Source of the DNA: Petunia secreta
Lineage: Eukaryota; Streptophyta; Magnoliopsida; Solanales; Solanaceae
Direction: 5' to 3'
Length of the DNA: 64,000 bases
Assembly (NCBI GenBank): GCA_029990175.1
Contig: JARKIP010000064.1
Coordinates: 11,240,001 to 11,304,000, forward strand
This document shows, one piece after another, positions 63,282-64,000 of the stretch (position 1 is its first letter; every line of letters begins with the position of its first letter). The notes under the pieces are model-generated. The model made no database searches, was not told where the DNA came from, and saw only the letters and a list, made by a program, of their open reading frames with translations. A program made the translations under genes and the position numbers.

Positions 63282-64000
63282 TGGTACGAAATCATTGAAA
63301 GGAAGAGAAGTTTTGTCAATAGGATCTCCATCAACAGATTTAACATCTTCTTTATTTGCAAATGCTTGAGATTGGTGTCAGAAGGAAAAAGAAAAATGCG
63401 TAGAAGATGGAGACACATTGATCAACTTATTTACTTTAATTCATGTGGAAGATTTGTCAGAACTCAGAGTTATATCTCCTAAAGGATGTAGAAGAACACT
63501 GTTATTACACCGGAGATTGGTTTAGACAAAGAGTAAATTCCACTTATCCCCTCAACCTTATAGATTTGGAAAACGATACTTCCTTCACCTATCGGTTGGG
63601 ACAATAAGCCCTTCTTGATTGTAAATCAACGGCAAAAAATGGATTGATTTTTGTATGTATTTTTTTAAGATCAAAACCAACCTCTTCAAATATTGATAAA
63701 AATTTTCTTAAAAATTAATTATATTGAGTACCAGAAAGCATTCTGATTGTTATTTATAAATGTGTAACTGCCATAATATTTGATGTAAGGAATAATAATA
63801 CTTCATTCATCTTCTGCATAAAATAAAATTATATTTAAATTAATATTTTAAGATTATTTTAAAATTATGAAATATCTTGTCATCACCTTTAATTTATAAG
63901 AATAGTCAAAATTTTTACCTTTTATATTTTGTTATGATTACTGATGAAATATTAAAAAAATAATTAACCACACAATATTAATGATAACGTATAATAAAAA
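63282..64000. other. Gene-free right flank
   Basis: 63282-63480 is the continuation of the sequence cut by the hAT insertion and has moderate coding-like composition without a recognised domain. From about 63534 the phrase AATTCCACTTATCCCCTCAACC could be one end of another TIR element whose other end is outside the window. The rest is AT-rich. Confidence 0.4.

Noticed and set aside
63058..63482. Arg/Gly/Pro-rich ORFs at the right end of the hAT element
   Set aside because: Translation of CCGG-rich subterminal repeats; no start context or domain.

Overview
This is plant nuclear DNA, almost certainly from a eudicot. The retroelement, MULE, hAT and MITE families feel Solanaceae-like, but that family placement is a weak inference from memory. 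The window has no rRNA, tRNA, CRISPR or bacterial features. It is a dense nest of transposable elements with one convincing host gene: a minus-strand VQ-motif protein of the HAIKU1 type (14019-14939). Many element boundaries are firm because terminal repeats and target-site duplications (TSDs) can be read directly.

Layout. 1-8 kb: two nested Mutator-like elements. The inner one (1620-6721, TSD TTTTCAAAA) sits 15 bp inside the end of the outer one (1605-7957, TSD ATGTAAATG). The inner element carries a damaged mudrA-type transposase and, on the opposite strand, a small GRF-zinc-finger gene. 8-14 kb: a (CATAAGT)n tract, a 770-bp solo LTR (10581-11350, TSD AATTT) inside a Stowaway-like MITE remnant, then unique DNA downstream of the VQ gene. 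15.6-19.4 kb: Stowaway MITEs and a 3-kb non-coding MULE-type element (10-bp TSD) that encloses a 1.34-kb palindrome with a MITE at its centre.

19.7-37.3 kb: a decayed Ty1/copia element (394-bp LTRs, TSD TAAAG). A young Athila-type Ty3/gypsy element (23755-36308) is inserted in the tail of its pol. The gypsy LTRs are 1352 bp each and I see only two differences between them. Its gag-pol is open except for one frameshift in the integrase C-terminus, and it has an extra ORF after pol broken by one stop. 37.6-41 kb: hAT, PIF/Harbinger and Stowaway MITEs and long microsatellites.

41.9-55.9 kb: two convergent SIRE-like copia fragments of one family, truncated at their inner ends, with a 2.9-kb piece of chromovirus LTR between them. 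Both share a gag with a second, partial gag-like module between its two zinc knuckles, and both have an in-frame stop at the gag-pol border. 58.7-63.3 kb: an autonomous-type hAT element (TSD ATGTGAAC) with a broken BED/hAT transposase and a second, intact 93-codon BED-only gene behind a duplicated promoter.

The host gene acts alone here. All other coding sequence belongs to transposons. The best leads for something undescribed are the two-gene hAT element, the duplicated-module copia gag, the MULE with an antisense GRF gene, the repeated polypurine-like motif and hairpins in the Athila element, and the symmetrical MITE nest at 16.4-19.4 kb.
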